A stretch of DNA of 45,194 nt from Nesterenkonia sp. F (lineage in GTDB: Bacteria; Actinomycetota; Actinomycetes; Actinomycetales; Micrococcaceae): NCBI RefSeq assembly GCF_000220985.1, contig NZ_AFRW01000057.1:1-45194 (forward strand). Direction: 5' to 3'. How positions within the stretch are numbered: the stretch's first letter is position 1; the number at the start of each line of letters is the position of its first letter. A program made the translations under genes and the position numbers. The notes below the pieces were generated by a model. It had not been told where the DNA came from, did no database searches, and saw nothing but the letters and a program-made list of their open reading frames with translations. Below are positions 35,074 through 42,069 of the stretch, in pieces.

Positions 35074-35152
35074 GGGGGCGGAGGCGGCGGTGGACAGAGC
35101 GGTGCATGGAACAGTTCCTCCCGAGGATCGTGATGTGGGTCACCTCACATAC

Positions 35153-35166
35153 TGTGACCGATCACA
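35153..35166. promoter_or_regulatory. LacI-type operator in the promoter of the solute-binding protein
   Basis: TGTGACCGATCACA has five-base inverted arms. It overlaps the spacer and -10 region of a candidate minus-strand promoter (TTGACG at 35180-35175 and CACAGT at 35156-35151). Its reverse complement, TGTGATCGGTCACA, matches the site upstream of the Gfo/Idh operon at 13 of 14 bases. Binding there would block transcription. Confidence 0.7.
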
Positions 35167-35206
35167 TTTTTGTCCGTCAAGAGCATCGATCGACGGCGGG
35201 GCCGAC

Positions 35207-36226
35207 TCAGCGACGCGGGGCGGGGCCGACCGACTCGCGCAGCAGCAGGGTGTTCATCTCCGGCATCACCGTGGGCGGGTCCTGCTCGCGGACCAGCGCG
35301 ATGAGGCGCTCCATGGCGAAGCGTCCCTGGCCGGCACGGTCGGCGGCGACGGTGGAGAGCGCCGGGACGGCGTAGCGGCTGACGCCCAGGTCGTCCCAGC
35401 CGACCACGCTCAGGTCATCCGGGACACGCCATCCGCGCTCGTGGGCGGCGCGCAGCACGCCGAACGCGACGTAGTCGTTGGCCGCGACGACGGCGGTCAC
35501 CCCGCTGTCCTCGGGCAGGTCCATGAGCGCGGCATGGCCGGTCTCGGGCGACCATGCACCGCCGACGACGCCGTGGGACTCGAGCCCGTCCTCGGCGATG
35601 GTCTCCTCGTAGATCTGTCGGCGTGCGGCCGCCGAGGCCCACTCCTGCGGGCCCTGCACGTGCAGGAAGCGGCGATGCCCCATGTCGGCGAGCCGGCGCA
35701 CGATCTCGGCGATGAGCGAGGCGTCGGCGAGCGGGCCGATGCCGCGCAGCCGGTCGTCGTACTGGCCGAGCACCGCCAGCGCCGCCGTCGTCGCCGTCCG
35801 CGGAGACTCCTCCAGGCCCGGCAGGCCGCTGAGCGACAGCACGCCCTCGACGCGGCCGGAGTCCATCAGCTCCCGGGCGCGGGCGGCCCGCTCCTGCGGC
35901 GAGCCCTCCACCACGGCGATCTCCATGAGGAAGCCCTCGCGATGGGCGACTTCGCCGGCCGCGGCCAGCATCGGGGTGGGCATCTGCTCGACGGGGGAGG
36001 GGAGCACCACGGAGAGCACGCCGGTCCGCCGGGTGCGCATCGACCGGGCGATGGTGTTCGGCCGGTAGTTGAGCTCCTCGATGGCCGCCTCGACCTGCTC
36101 GACGGTGTGCGGGCGGAAGGGGCCGAGTCCGCGCAGATAGCGCGAGACCGTCTGGTGGGACACGCCGGCGGCCCGGGCGACCTCGTGGATGGTCGCCCGG
36201 CGGCCGGAGGGGGTGTCGGGTGTCAC
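35207..36226 (-). CDS. LacI-family transcriptional regulator
   Basis: 339 residues. The N-terminal helix-turn-helix is ATIHEVARAAGVSHQTVSRYL, and the hinge helix region is NYRPNTIARSMRT. The periplasmic-binding-like ligand domain covers the rest, with LSVVLPSP at its start and VAANDYVAFGVLRAA and LSVVGWDDLGVSRYAVPALSTV late, where the family contacts the effector and dimerises. It is a probable repressor that senses a sugar or its derivative. GTG 36226 is chosen because a GACACT hexamer lies six bases upstream, although an open frame continues further. It lies between its two likely targets, the solute-binding protein and the divergent Gfo/Idh operon, both with matching operators. Confidence 0.92.
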   Translation of the reverse strand: MTPDTPSGRRATIHEVARAAGVSHQTVSRYLRGLGPFRPHTVEQVEAAIEELNYRPNTIARSMRTRRTGVLSVVLPSPVEQMPTPMLAAAGEVAHREGFLMEIAVVEGSPQERAARARELMDSGRVEGVLSLSGLPGLEESPRTATTAALAVLGQYDDRLRGIGPLADASLIAEIVRRLADMGHRRFLHVQGPQEWASAAARRQIYEETIAEDGLESHGVVGGAWSPETGHAALMDLPEDSGVTAVVAANDYVAFGVLRAAHERGWRVPDDLSVVGWDDLGVSRYAVPALSTVAADRAGQGRFAMERLIALVREQDPPTVMPEMNTLLLRESVGPAPRR

Positions 36227-36391
36227 GGGGGCAGTGTCTCTCCGTCCTGCGGTCGGGGGCGGTCGGCGCGCCGACCGCCGGGCACATCGGTGTTCCGGAC
36301 GGAGCTGCACCGTGCGGGCGGGACGTCGGGTCCCGCAGGTCGCGCCGGCGACCAGCCCGCTCGGCGATGTGACCGGGATGACAGAATCGTG

Positions 36392-36421
36392 TTGACAGCG
36401 TGGCCGGGGTCTCCCTAGTCT
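36392..36421 (+). promoter_or_regulatory. Strong promoter of the Gfo/Idh operon
   Basis: TTGACA (36392-36397) and TAGTCT (36416-36421) with an 18-base spacer are close to the vegetative consensus. The expected start point, about 36428, falls on the first half of the LacI-type operators. Confidence 0.8.
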
Positions 36422-36427
36422 CGATGA

Positions 36428-36451
36428 TGATCGGTCATGTGATCGGTCACT
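36428..36451. promoter_or_regulatory. Tandem LacI-type operators at the Gfo/Idh start point
   Basis: TGTGATCGGTCACT (36438-36451) matches the operator of the solute-binding protein. A second copy of TGATCGGTCA begins at 36428, ten bases earlier, on the same DNA face. TGTGACCG at 36368-36375 upstream may be a third half-site. Occupancy would cover the start of transcription. Confidence 0.7.
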
Positions 36452-36527
36452 CGCGCCCGTCGGCGACTGCGGCCGGTCGGTCGACGCGGCGCCCGATCAT
36501 CGAGCACATCCACTGCGAGGAGCACGC

Positions 36528-37676
36528 ATGTCAGCCGCATCCAGCACGATCCGCGTCGGCGTCGTCGGCGCCGGAGGGATCGCCGCGGGGGCTCACCTGC
36601 CCACGCTGAAGTCCCACGAGGGCCGCGTCGAGGTCGTCGGCCTTGCCGACGTCGACCCCGACCGGGTGGCCCGAGTCGCCGACGAGTGGGGGATCCCCGG
36701 CCGCCACGGCGGCATCGACGAGCTGCTCGAGGCCGAGCGGCCGGATCTGCTGGTGCTGTGCACCCCGCCCTCGGCCCACCGCGAGGGCGTCATGAAGGGG
36801 CTGCGCGCCGGCGCCTGGGTCTGGTGCGAGAAGCCGCCGATGCTGACGCTGGCCGAGTACGACGAGGTCGCCGCGCTGGAGCGGGAGGGCGGCCCCTACG
36901 CCTCCTACGTCTTCCAGCACCGTTTCGGCTCGGGCGCCCAGCGGCTGAAGCGCCATGTGCAGGAAGGCACGCTGGGACGACCGCTGGTCGCGCTGTGCAA
37001 CACGCTCTGGTATCGCCCGCACTCCTACTACGACGTCGCATGGCGCGGGAAGTGGGAGACTGAGGGCGGCGGCCCCGCGATGGGCCACGGCATCCATCAG
37101 ATGGACCTGCTCCTCGAGATCCTCGGCGACTGGACCGAGGTCTCGGCCACCGCCGCGGCGCTGGACCGCGACGTCGAGACTGAGGACGTCTCGGCGGCCA
37201 CCGTCCGACTGGCCTCCGGTGCGCTGGCCACGGTGGTCAACTCGGTGCTCTCCCCGCGCGAGGTCTCCTACCTGCGCTTCGACTTCCAGGACGCCACCGT
37301 CGAGGTCGAGCACCTCTACGGCTATGACAACAGCTCCTGGACCTGGACCCCGGCCCCGCATGTCGGCGAGGAGGTCCCCGCCGACTGGACGCCCGAGGAG
37401 GACGTGCCCTCCTCGCATCGCCGGCAGCTGGGCGAGCTGCTCGACGCGATGGCCGCCGGGGTGCGCCCGCGGGCCTCGGGCGACGACGGCCGGCGGGTGC
37501 TGGAGTTCATCGCCGCCCTGTACCAGTCCGCCGAGACCGGACGCCCCGTCCGGCGTGCGGAGCTGACCCGCTCCGGCACCTACTACGCCGGCATGCACGA
37601 CGCCGCCCATGACTACCGCGTCGCCGACAACACCGCCGGCGTCGTCCCGACCCCCGCCGAGGAGCCCGCCCGATGA
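36528..37676 (+). CDS. Gfo/Idh/MocA-family oxidoreductase
   Basis: NAD(P)-dependent sugar or cyclitol dehydrogenase, 382 residues. The Rossmann start RVGVVGAGGIAAGAHLPTL (about 9-27) holds the dinucleotide Gly pattern. LVLCTPPSAHREGVMKGLRAG and WVWCEKPPMLTLAE carry the conserved catalytic Glu-Lys-Pro motif. YVFQHRFGSGAQRLK and GGGPAMGHGIHQMDLLLEILG form the C-terminal catalytic region. The substrate is unknown; the neighbours suggest conversion of an uncommon sugar. It is the first gene of a three-gene operon under the LacI-type operators. Its stop overlaps the PmoA start by four bases. Confidence 0.92.
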   Translation: MSAASSTIRVGVVGAGGIAAGAHLPTLKSHEGRVEVVGLADVDPDRVARVADEWGIPGRHGGIDELLEAERPDLLVLCTPPSAHREGVMKGLRAGAWVWCEKPPMLTLAEYDEVAALEREGGPYASYVFQHRFGSGAQRLKRHVQEGTLGRPLVALCNTLWYRPHSYYDVAWRGKWETEGGGPAMGHGIHQMDLLLEILGDWTEVSATAAALDRDVETEDVSAATVRLASGALATVVNSVLSPREVSYLRFDFQDATVEVEHLYGYDNSSWTWTPAPHVGEEVPADWTPEEDVPSSHRRQLGELLDAMAAGVRPRASGDDGRRVLEFIAALYQSAETGRPVRRAELTRSGTYYAGMHDAAHDYRVADNTAGVVPTPAEEPAR

Positions 37677-38605
37677 GCCAGACCTTCGACGTCGCCCGCA
37701 CTGACGAGGAGATCGCCGTCTCCGCCGCCGGCACCGAGATCCTGCGCTACGTGATCCGCCCGGACACTGCGCCGGAGGAGGCGCCCAAGCCGTATCTGTA
37801 TCCGCTGCGCTTCCTGGACGGCGGCGACGCGGCGGTGCGCCGGCCGCACGACCACCGCTGGCACACCGGCCTGCAGTTCACCTGGTCGCATGTGGCCGAC
37901 CAGAACTTCTGGGGCGGCCCGACGTTCCACGTCGAGGACGGGTACCAGATGCGCGGCAACCTGGGCACCATGCGCCACACCGGGTTCTCCGCCGAGCCGA
38001 CCGGCGGCGAGGAGGTGGTCTTCGACGAGACGCTGGAGTGGATCACCTCCCGCGGCGAGCATTGGTTCGACGAGCACCGCGTCCAGCGGGTCCACTCGCT
38101 CGACGCCGACCGCGGCCTCTGGGCCATCGACCTGGAGACCGAGCTGACCAACGTCTCCGGCGAGACGCTGCCGATGGGCAGCCCGACGACGGCGGGCCGG
38201 CCGAGCGCCGGATACACCGGCTGGTTCTGGCGCGGGCCGCGCTCCTGGACCGGCTGCCAGGTGGTCAACTCCGCCGGCGCCGACGGCGAGGAGGACACCA
38301 TGGGCGCGATCGCCGACTGGGTCGCCTTCAGCTCCCCGCACGACGAGATCGACGGCGGCGGCACGGTCATGGCCTTCGCCGGGACCTCGGAGGCCTCCGG
38401 GCCGGAGGGGCCGGTCGAGGTCCCGCCGATCAAGTGGTTCACCCGCACCGGGATCTTCACGGTGACCAGCCAGTCGCCGGCGTTCGACCAGGAGATCCAC
38501 CTGCCGGACCGCGGCGTGCTGCGGCTGAGGCACCGGTTCGTCTTCGTCGCCGAGCAGCTCGAGCCCGCCGCACGGGACGACCTCGGGACGGAGTTCGCGC
38601 TGTGA
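37673..38605 (+). CDS. PmoA-like protein (DUF6807 family)
   Basis: 310 residues, all-beta. It shows the features of PmoA/DUF6807 proteins: PYLYPLRFLDGGDAAVRRPHDHRWHTGLQF, a His-rich segment likely to bind metal (residues about 39-68), then NFWGGPTF, and a repeated-sandwich second half including AGYTGWFWRGPRSWTG. Members sit beside Gfo/Idh oxidoreductases and sugar transport genes in many bacteria, but their reaction is not known. The old name from methane oxidation does not imply methanotrophy. ATGA overlap with the dehydrogenase and TGATG overlap with the cupin suggest tight coupling. Confidence 0.88.
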   Translation: MSQTFDVARTDEEIAVSAAGTEILRYVIRPDTAPEEAPKPYLYPLRFLDGGDAAVRRPHDHRWHTGLQFTWSHVADQNFWGGPTFHVEDGYQMRGNLGTMRHTGFSAEPTGGEEVVFDETLEWITSRGEHWFDEHRVQRVHSLDADRGLWAIDLETELTNVSGETLPMGSPTTAGRPSAGYTGWFWRGPRSWTGCQVVNSAGADGEEDTMGAIADWVAFSSPHDEIDGGGTVMAFAGTSEASGPEGPVEVPPIKWFTRTGIFTVTSQSPAFDQEIHLPDRGVLRLRHRFVFVAEQLEPAARDDLGTEFAL

Positions 38606-39429
38606 TGAGCACACCTGCGCACGGACGCACGCCGGACGGAAGCTCGCCGCACGGAAGCTCGCCGCACGGAAGCTCGCCGCACGGAAGCACGCCGGTGCAG
38701 CGTGCGCTGCCGCGGTTCCCGGGCGGCACCTCGGTCAGTCAGCTCTGCGTCTACGACTGGGAGACCCCCGACGGGCTGCACGGCGGTTCCCCCCATCTGC
38801 ACACCGTCTCCACCGAGGCCTACGTGGTCACCGGCGGGACCGGAGAGGTCCACACGCTCTCCGCGGAGGGGTTCGCCCGCGACCGGCTGGAGGCCGGCTC
38901 GCTGCTGTGGTTCACCCCCGGCACCGTCCACCGGCTGGTCAACCACGGGGACCTCCGGCTGAACGTGGTGATGTCCAACGCCGGGCTTCCCGAGGCCGGC
39001 GACGCGGTGCTGACGTTCCCCGACGAGATCCTCGCCGACCCGGAGAAATACCGCGAGGCCGTCGCGCTGCCCGAGGGCGACGAGCAGGAGCGCGCGCGGG
39101 CCGCGCAGGCTCGACGCGACCTGGCCGTCGAGGGCTGCCGCGAGCATATCGCCGCCGTCGAGCGCGACGGCCCGCAGGCGCTGGCGACGCTGCACGCCCG
39201 CGCCGCCGAGCTGGTCCGCCCGCGCGTCGAGCGCTGGCGCGAGATCTGGGAGGCGACCGTCGAGGCCGAGACCGCGCGGACCCGGGAGCACCTGCAGGCC
39301 CTGCAGTCCGGCGACGGGTCGCATCTGGGCCGCGCCGCCGTCGTCCGCGGCGAGCCGCGCCCCGGACCGCGGCTCTTCGGGATGTGCGGACGGCTGCAGA
39401 CCTTCACCGGCGAGGAGCCCGTCGGCTGA
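38605..39429 (+). CDS. Cupin-domain protein with an N-terminal pentapeptide repeat
   Basis: 274 residues. The cupin barrel spans roughly residues 43-140, with SPHLHTVSTEAYVVTGG as motif 1 (metal His pair and Glu) and SLLWFTPGTVHRLVNHGD as motif 2. The C-terminal half is a charged helical region rich in Arg and Glu. The N-terminus carries five tandem five-residue units (DGSSP, HGSSP, HGSSP and variants) encoded by a 15-base repeat. It is the last gene of the operon with Gfo/Idh and PmoA, probably an isomerase, epimerase or binding protein for the same sugar. It is convergent with the EcfT gene, with three bases between the stops. Confidence 0.85.
   Translation: MSTPAHGRTPDGSSPHGSSPHGSSPHGSTPVQRALPRFPGGTSVSQLCVYDWETPDGLHGGSPHLHTVSTEAYVVTGGTGEVHTLSAEGFARDRLEAGSLLWFTPGTVHRLVNHGDLRLNVVMSNAGLPEAGDAVLTFPDEILADPEKYREAVALPEGDEQERARAAQARRDLAVEGCREHIAAVERDGPQALATLHARAAELVRPRVERWREIWEATVEAETARTREHLQALQSGDGSHLGRAAVVRGEPRPGPRLFGMCGRLQTFTGEEPVG
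38621..38695 (+). repeat. 15-base tandem repeat within the cupin gene
   Basis: Five adjacent 15-base units. The three middle ones (38636-38650, 38651-38665, 38666-38680) are identical, ACGGAAGCTCGCCGC, and the flanking ones are degenerate. Being in frame, each unit adds or removes five residues, so the repeat number may vary between strains. Confidence 0.9.
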
Positions 39430-39432
39430 GGC

Positions 39433-40045
39433 TCAGCGCACGCCGCGGGCGGTCAGCGCCTCGGCGGTCCGCTCAGCATGGCGCAGCGTCATCACCAGCA
39501 GCGGCATGATCGTCGTCCACGGACCGCCCCGAGCGCCGCGGGCGCGCTGGGCCTGCCGGATCTCGGCATGGAAGCCCATGATCGTGGGCACCGAGCGGAT
39601 GGTCAGCGACAGCGCCAGCGAGACTCGCTCGGGGTCGACGCCGAGGCGCCGCAGCGGGTGCAGGGCACGTTCGACGGCGTCCAGCACGGCCTCGGTGCTG
39701 GTGGTCAGCGTCAGCAGGCCCGCCAGCAGGATCAGTGCGGTCACCCGGGAGACGTTCAGCGCCGTCTCCGCTCCGGAGAGGAAGATCAGCTGCGGGACGG
39801 TCAGCAGCAGCACGAGCCAGCGCAGCCCCCACCAGTCGGCGCAGAAGCGCGACGGCCGGAGCGCCCGAGGCCAGGTGTCCGAGGACGGCCAGCGCCCAGG
39901 CGGCGGCGACGATCCACGGATCCTCGCGGCGCAGCGAGAGCACCAGGGCCAGCACCAGCAGCACGGCGAACTTCGCGGGCACCGGCATCCGATGCACCGG
40001 CGAGTCGCCGGGGCGGTGCAGCGGGATGAGCGGGGTCGAGGGCAT
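39433..40045 (-). pseudogene. bioN: ECF transporter T component (BioN-like), frame broken by one base
   Basis: Membrane energy-coupling subunit of an ECF importer, here placed next to bioY. The first frame gives MPSTPLIPLHRPGD and the helix FAVLLVLALVLSLRREDPW, up to AWALAVLGHLA. From there the family sequence continues only in another frame: PSRFCADWWGLRWLVLLL, LIFLSGAETALNVSRV and the two EcfT coupling motifs AQRARGARG and ALTARGV near the end. Removing one base from the CCC run at 39864-39866 (GGG on the coding strand) restores a continuous protein of about 203 residues. It could be a sequencing indel or a real null allele. It starts nine bases after bioY. Confidence 0.85.
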
Positions 40046-40054
40046 CGTCCGGGA

Positions 40055-40717
40055 TCAGCCCCGCCGGCTCCGGGCATGCTCGAAGGGCGTCGGGTAGGCG
40101 CGGGCCAGCGCGTGGGCGAGCAGCACCGCCGCGGCGGCCTTGGCGAGATCGCCCGGGAGGAAGGCGGCCGACGAGACCGCGGCCTGCGGCAGGGTCAGTC
40201 CCAGCTGCCAGGCCATCACCGGGATGCCGCAGGCGTGGATGACGGCGACGCCGCCGAGCACCGTGCCCGCCGTCGTGCGCCACAGCCGCAGCGGCCAGCC
40301 GGCCTGGACGATCGCCCCGACGACGCATGCCCCGGGGATCCAGCCCAGCGCGTAGCCGGCCGTCGGTCCGGCGTAGACGGCCAGGCCGCCGGACCCCTGG
40401 CTCAGCAGCGGCAGCCCGGCGGCGACGAGCAGGTGCAGCAGCACCATCGCGCCGGCGCCGCGCCACGGCCCGAGCACCGCGCCGGCGAGCATGACGCCCA
40501 GCGTCTGCAGCGTGATGGGCACGCCGGCGATCACCGGCACGGCGAAGGGCTGGCCGAGGACCGCGACCAGGGCGGCGAAGACGGCCATCCGGGCGATGCC
40601 GCGCACCGAGCGGCTCACTCCGCCGTCGTCGCGGGCCGTGCCGGGCCGGAGGGTCTGCGGGGCGGGGGAGCCCGGTGCGGAGGGCCTCGTCGGGTGCTGC
40701 GGCGCGGGGGGCGGCAT
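40055..40717 (-). CDS. bioY: Biotin transporter BioY
   Basis: Substrate-binding (S) component of the ECF biotin importer, 220 residues and about six helices. After a Pro-rich N-terminal tail, it has ARMAVFAALVAVLGQPFAVPVIAGVPITLQTLGVMLAGAVLGP, the conserved BioY core (residues about 43-85). GGLAVYAGPTAGYALGW follows, a biotin-site loop. ATG 40717 is chosen for AGAAGGA upstream; longer starts run into the promoter. A BioQ-type operator and TAGGAT box lie upstream. The ATPase (bioM/EcfA) usually found between bioY and bioN is absent, so a shared ATPase elsewhere is needed or BioY works alone. Confidence 0.93.
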   Translation of the reverse strand: MPPPAPQHPTRPSAPGSPAPQTLRPGTARDDGGVSRSVRGIARMAVFAALVAVLGQPFAVPVIAGVPITLQTLGVMLAGAVLGPWRGAGAMVLLHLLVAAGLPLLSQGSGGLAVYAGPTAGYALGWIPGACVVGAIVQAGWPLRLWRTTAGTVLGGVAVIHACGIPVMAWQLGLTLPQAAVSSAAFLPGDLAKAAAAVLLAHALARAYPTPFEHARSRRG

Positions 40718-40775
40718 CGGAGTCCTTCTTCCGGTCGACGGTCGGCTGCCCGGACCGTCGGGGAGCGATCGGGTC

Positions 40776-40788
40776 TGAACGGTGTTCA
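40776..40788. promoter_or_regulatory. BioQ-type operator of bioY
   Basis: TGAAC-N3-GTTCA (TGAACGGTGTTCA) is a perfect inverted repeat that fits the 13-base site described for the actinobacterial biotin repressor BioQ (TGAAC-N3-GTTAC/GTTCA). The -10 box TAGGAT on the minus strand is at 40795-40790, so the start of transcription lies inside the operator. Confidence 0.75.
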
Positions 40789-40909
40789 AATCCTACGGGT
40801 GCCGCGCCGCGGACACCAGTCGACCTGGGGTGCGCGGGCGGCGTGGATCCGCAGTGCACGATGTGCGGCCCAACTGTGGACGGCGACGTGCATCACGCCG
40901 TCGCGGCGG

Positions 40910-40915
40910 TAGACT
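40910..40915 (+). promoter_or_regulatory. Candidate -10 box for the BI-1 family gene
   Basis: TAGACT would start a transcript near 40922, giving a leader of about 68 bases before ATG 40990. CCGATAGGAG at 40968-40977 is the ribosome site region. Confidence 0.5.
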
Positions 40916-40989
40916 GGGGGCAGACCATCGCCCGCGTCCGCGGGCGATCATCCTGAGGCAGACGAGCCCGATAGGAGTCCGGCCCGAAC

Positions 40990-41865
40990 ATGTCGAACCC
41001 GATCTTCAACACGCAGGCGTTCCCGCAGCAGTTCTCCGAGCGCGGCCGTCGCCGGTTCACGATGGACCAGCGGGGCCACGTCACCGAGCAGCCGCAGCAG
41101 GACGACCGTCCCTACGCGCAGCAGCACGGCATGCCCGGCCAGGGCGGCGTCGCCGCGCCGCAGGCGGCTCCGCAGGACCTGGAGCCGATGACCTACGACG
41201 ACGTCATCCGCAAGACGCTGGTCAGCTTCCTGGTTGTGCTGCTCGGCGCCGGCGTCAGCGTCACCGTGGGCGCGACGTCGCCGGCGCTGCTGATGGTGCT
41301 GGTCATCGTCGGTCTGCTCGGCGGCCTCGTGCTCGGCCTGGTGAACTCGTTCAAGCGCGAGCCGAACCCCGCGCTCATCCTGGCCTACAGCGCCTGCCAG
41401 GGGCTGCTGCTCGGCGGCATCTCGATGCTGCTGGAGATGCAGTTCCCCGGCATCGTGCTGCAGGCGGTGCTCGGCACCGTCATCGTCTTCGGCTCGGTGC
41501 TCGCGCTCTTCCGCTCCGGCAAGGTCCGGGCCACGCCGAAGCTGACCAAGATGTTCATGGTCGCCGGCCTGGCGTACTTCGTCTTCAGCCTCGTCAACGT
41601 GGGTCTGATGATGTTCGGCGGCACCGACTCGATGTTCGGTCTGCGCGGGGAGATGCCGCTCCTGGGCCTCGCCCTCGGCGCACTGGGCATCCTGCTGGCC
41701 ACCTACTCGCTGGTGATGGACTTCACCAACATCCAGGAGGGCGTCGACGCCGGCGTCGCCAAGCGCTTCGGCTGGGCGGCGGCCTTCGGGCTGACCGTCA
41801 GCCTCGTCTGGCTGTACATCGAGCTGCTCCGACTCATCGCGATCGTCCGTTCCATGGCGGAGTGA
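40990..41865 (+). CDS. Bax inhibitor-1 / YccA-family membrane protein
   Basis: 291 residues. A polar, Gln-rich N-terminus of about 75 residues is followed by seven hydrophobic helices in the BI-1/YccA order: VSFLVVLLGAGVSVTVG, LLMVLVIVGLLGGLVLGLV, then ILAYSACQGLLLGGISMLLE, QAVLGTVIVFGSVLALF, MFMVAGLAYFVFSLVNVG, LLGLALGALGILLATYSLVMDF and the last SLVWLYIELLRLIAI. DFTNIQEGVDAGVAKRFGW is the family's conserved cytoplasmic segment with paired Asp residues. Some relatives leak calcium and E. coli YccA binds FtsH; the role here is not known. Confidence 0.92.
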   Translation: MSNPIFNTQAFPQQFSERGRRRFTMDQRGHVTEQPQQDDRPYAQQHGMPGQGGVAAPQAAPQDLEPMTYDDVIRKTLVSFLVVLLGAGVSVTVGATSPALLMVLVIVGLLGGLVLGLVNSFKREPNPALILAYSACQGLLLGGISMLLEMQFPGIVLQAVLGTVIVFGSVLALFRSGKVRATPKLTKMFMVAGLAYFVFSLVNVGLMMFGGTDSMFGLRGEMPLLGLALGALGILLATYSLVMDFTNIQEGVDAGVAKRFGWAAAFGLTVSLVWLYIELLRLIAIVRSMAE

Positions 41866-41872
41866 TCGTCCC

Positions 41873-41889
41873 TGCGGGCCTCGCCCGCA
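41873..41889. terminator. Short hairpin after the BI-1 family gene
   Basis: TGCGGGC-CTC-GCCCGCA, a perfect seven-base stem with a three-base loop, eight bases after the stop codon. No U-run follows, so termination here is tentative. Confidence 0.45.
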
Positions 41890-42069
41890 CCCGCGCTCCG
41901 GGCTCGCTCGCCGCATCTCGACCTGCGGCGGCGGGCCCGCAGTGCATGGTCCCGGACACCGGTCCCGGACCGGTCGTCCCGGGAACGCGTCTCGGCGCCG
42001 CAGAGGAGAAGGAGGAGGTCGCTCGTGCCGTCCGGGTCCCCGGGCGTCGCCTGTGTCACTATGGAACGC

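Noticed and set aside
35133-35150. ATGTG...CACAT half-sites considered as another LacI operator
   Set aside because: The arms are only five bases and the centre does not match the CGGTCA core of the two better sites.
38621-38695. Tandem repeat considered as a CRISPR array
   Set aside because: Units are 15 bases with no spacers and lie inside a coding frame, so it is a simple tandem repeat.
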